Of a stretch of 6,903 nt of DNA, positions 6,338-6,903 are shown piece by piece. Position 1 is the stretch's first letter, and every line of letters begins with the position of its first letter. A program made the position numbers and the translations under genes. The notes under the pieces are model-generated. The model worked only from the letters and a program-made list of their open reading frames with translations, was not told the DNA's origin and ran no database searches. The DNA comes from GCA-020356105 sp964347475 (lineage in GTDB: Bacteria; Pseudomonadota; Alphaproteobacteria; UBA8366; JADFVY01), in assembly GCA_964347475.1 (NCBI GenBank), contig CAYFYY010000146.1:1-6903 (forward strand), read 5' to 3'.

Positions 6338-6903
6338 CTAGCCCTTCTTGGAGGCGCGCAGCGCCTGGGCGAGGTCGTCGATGATGTCCTGCGGGTCCTC
6401 GAGGCCGACCGAGAGGCGGATCAGCTCCTCGCCGACGCCGGCCGCCTTCAGTTGCTCGGCGGTCATCTGCTGGTGGGTCGTGCTCGCCGGGTGGATCACC
6501 AGGGTCTTGGCGTCGCCGACATTGGCAAGGTGCGAGGCCAGCGCGCAGGATTCGATGAAGCGGGCGCCGGCGGCGCGGCCGCCCCTGATGCCGAAGCTGA
6601 CGATCGAGCCGGCGCCGCGCGGCAGCAGCTCCTTCGCCAAGGCATGGTCCTGGTGGCTCGCCAGGTCGGGATGCAGTACCCAGTCGACAGCGTCGTGACC
6701 CTCGAGGAACTCGAGCACCTTCGCCGTGTTCGCCATGTGACGCTGCATGCGCAGCGGCAGGGTCTCCAGCCCCTGCAGGATGTAGAAGGCGTTCTGCGGG
6801 CTCATCACCCCGCCGAAATCGCGCAGCCCTTCCGCCCGCGCCCGCATGGCGAAGGCGCCGGGGCCGAACTCCTCGGCGAAGTCGATGCCGTGATAGCCGT
6901 CGT
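6338..6903 (-). CDS. metY: O-acetylhomoserine (thiol)-lyase / sulfhydrylase, C-terminal part only
   Basis: The frame is open from the right edge to TAG at 6340-6338 and gives 187 visible residues. The ATG at 6847 is internal: the frame continues upstream with YHGIDFAEEFGPGAFAMRAR, which is typical of the middle of this family. This is a PLP-dependent Cys/Met metabolism enzyme that makes homocysteine from O-acetylhomoserine and sulfide, in the cytoplasm. Supporting motifs are MSPQNAFYILQGLETLPLRM, HLANVGDAKTLVIHPASTTH and IRLSVGLEDPQDIIDDL; the arginine of IRLSVGLE is the expected substrate-carboxylate binder. The PLP lysine lies outside the window. The YHG-FGP spacing and the LANVGD-STTH block fit the longer MetY type better than MetZ or cystathionine gamma-synthase, though related substrate use cannot be excluded. 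The protein ends with a short basic ASKKG tail. No SAM riboswitch can be assessed because the 5' end is absent. Confidence 0.88.
   Translation of the reverse strand, partial: DGYHGIDFAEEFGPGAFAMRARAEGLRDFGGVMSPQNAFYILQGLETLPLRMQRHMANTAKVLEFLEGHDAVDWVLHPDLASHQDHALAKELLPRGAGSIVSFGIRGGRAAGARFIESCALASHLANVGDAKTLVIHPASTTHQQMTAEQLKAAGVGEELIRLSVGLEDPQDIIDDLAQALRASKKG

Overview
The window is GC-rich DNA, compact and with very few TTA, CTA or TCA codons. It looks like an alphaproteobacterium, most likely Hyphomicrobiales (the Bradyrhizobium, Rhodopseudomonas and Xanthobacteraceae neighbourhood). The main clue is a pair of short palindromic repeats at about 6151-6243 of the CCTCAnnnTGAGGA...GTCTCGAAGG type that I associate with that group. 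The family-level protein matches fit the same assignment. No mobile element, CRISPR array, tRNA or rRNA is visible.

Layout on the minus strand, in order of transcription: (1) the C-terminal part of an O-acetylhomoserine sulfhydrylase (MetY type), cut by the right edge; (2) a 289-nt intergenic region holding two inverted copies of the palindromic repeat, which together can form one long hairpin; (3) a 262-residue alpha/beta hydrolase with a complete catalytic triad; (4) 41 nt later, a 1146-residue three-domain phospholipid-repair protein: LplT-like lysophospholipid transporter, PlsC-type acyltransferase, and acyl-ACP synthetase. It probably starts at a TTG codon with a good Shine-Dalgarno sequence; (5) after 166 nt with a strong GC hairpin, a 283-residue lipoprotein of unknown function. 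On the plus strand, the left edge holds the C-terminal part of a secreted trypsin-like (S1) serine protease, convergent with the lipoprotein gene and separated from it by 16 nt.

The core unit is hydrolase plus LplT-Aas. The Aas-type protein should import or flip lysophospholipid and re-acylate it at the inner membrane, using acyl-ACP made by its own synthetase domain. The hydrolase may be co-transcribed with it and could act on a lipid ester, but its substrate cannot be read from the sequence. The envelope lipoprotein and the exported protease are neighbours of uncertain relation.

I see no clearly new multi-gene system. The best leads are the paired repeats, whose inner stems differ in sequence while staying paired, the unassigned lipoprotein, the cysteine-rich tail of the protease, and the possible link between the hydrolase and LplT-Aas.
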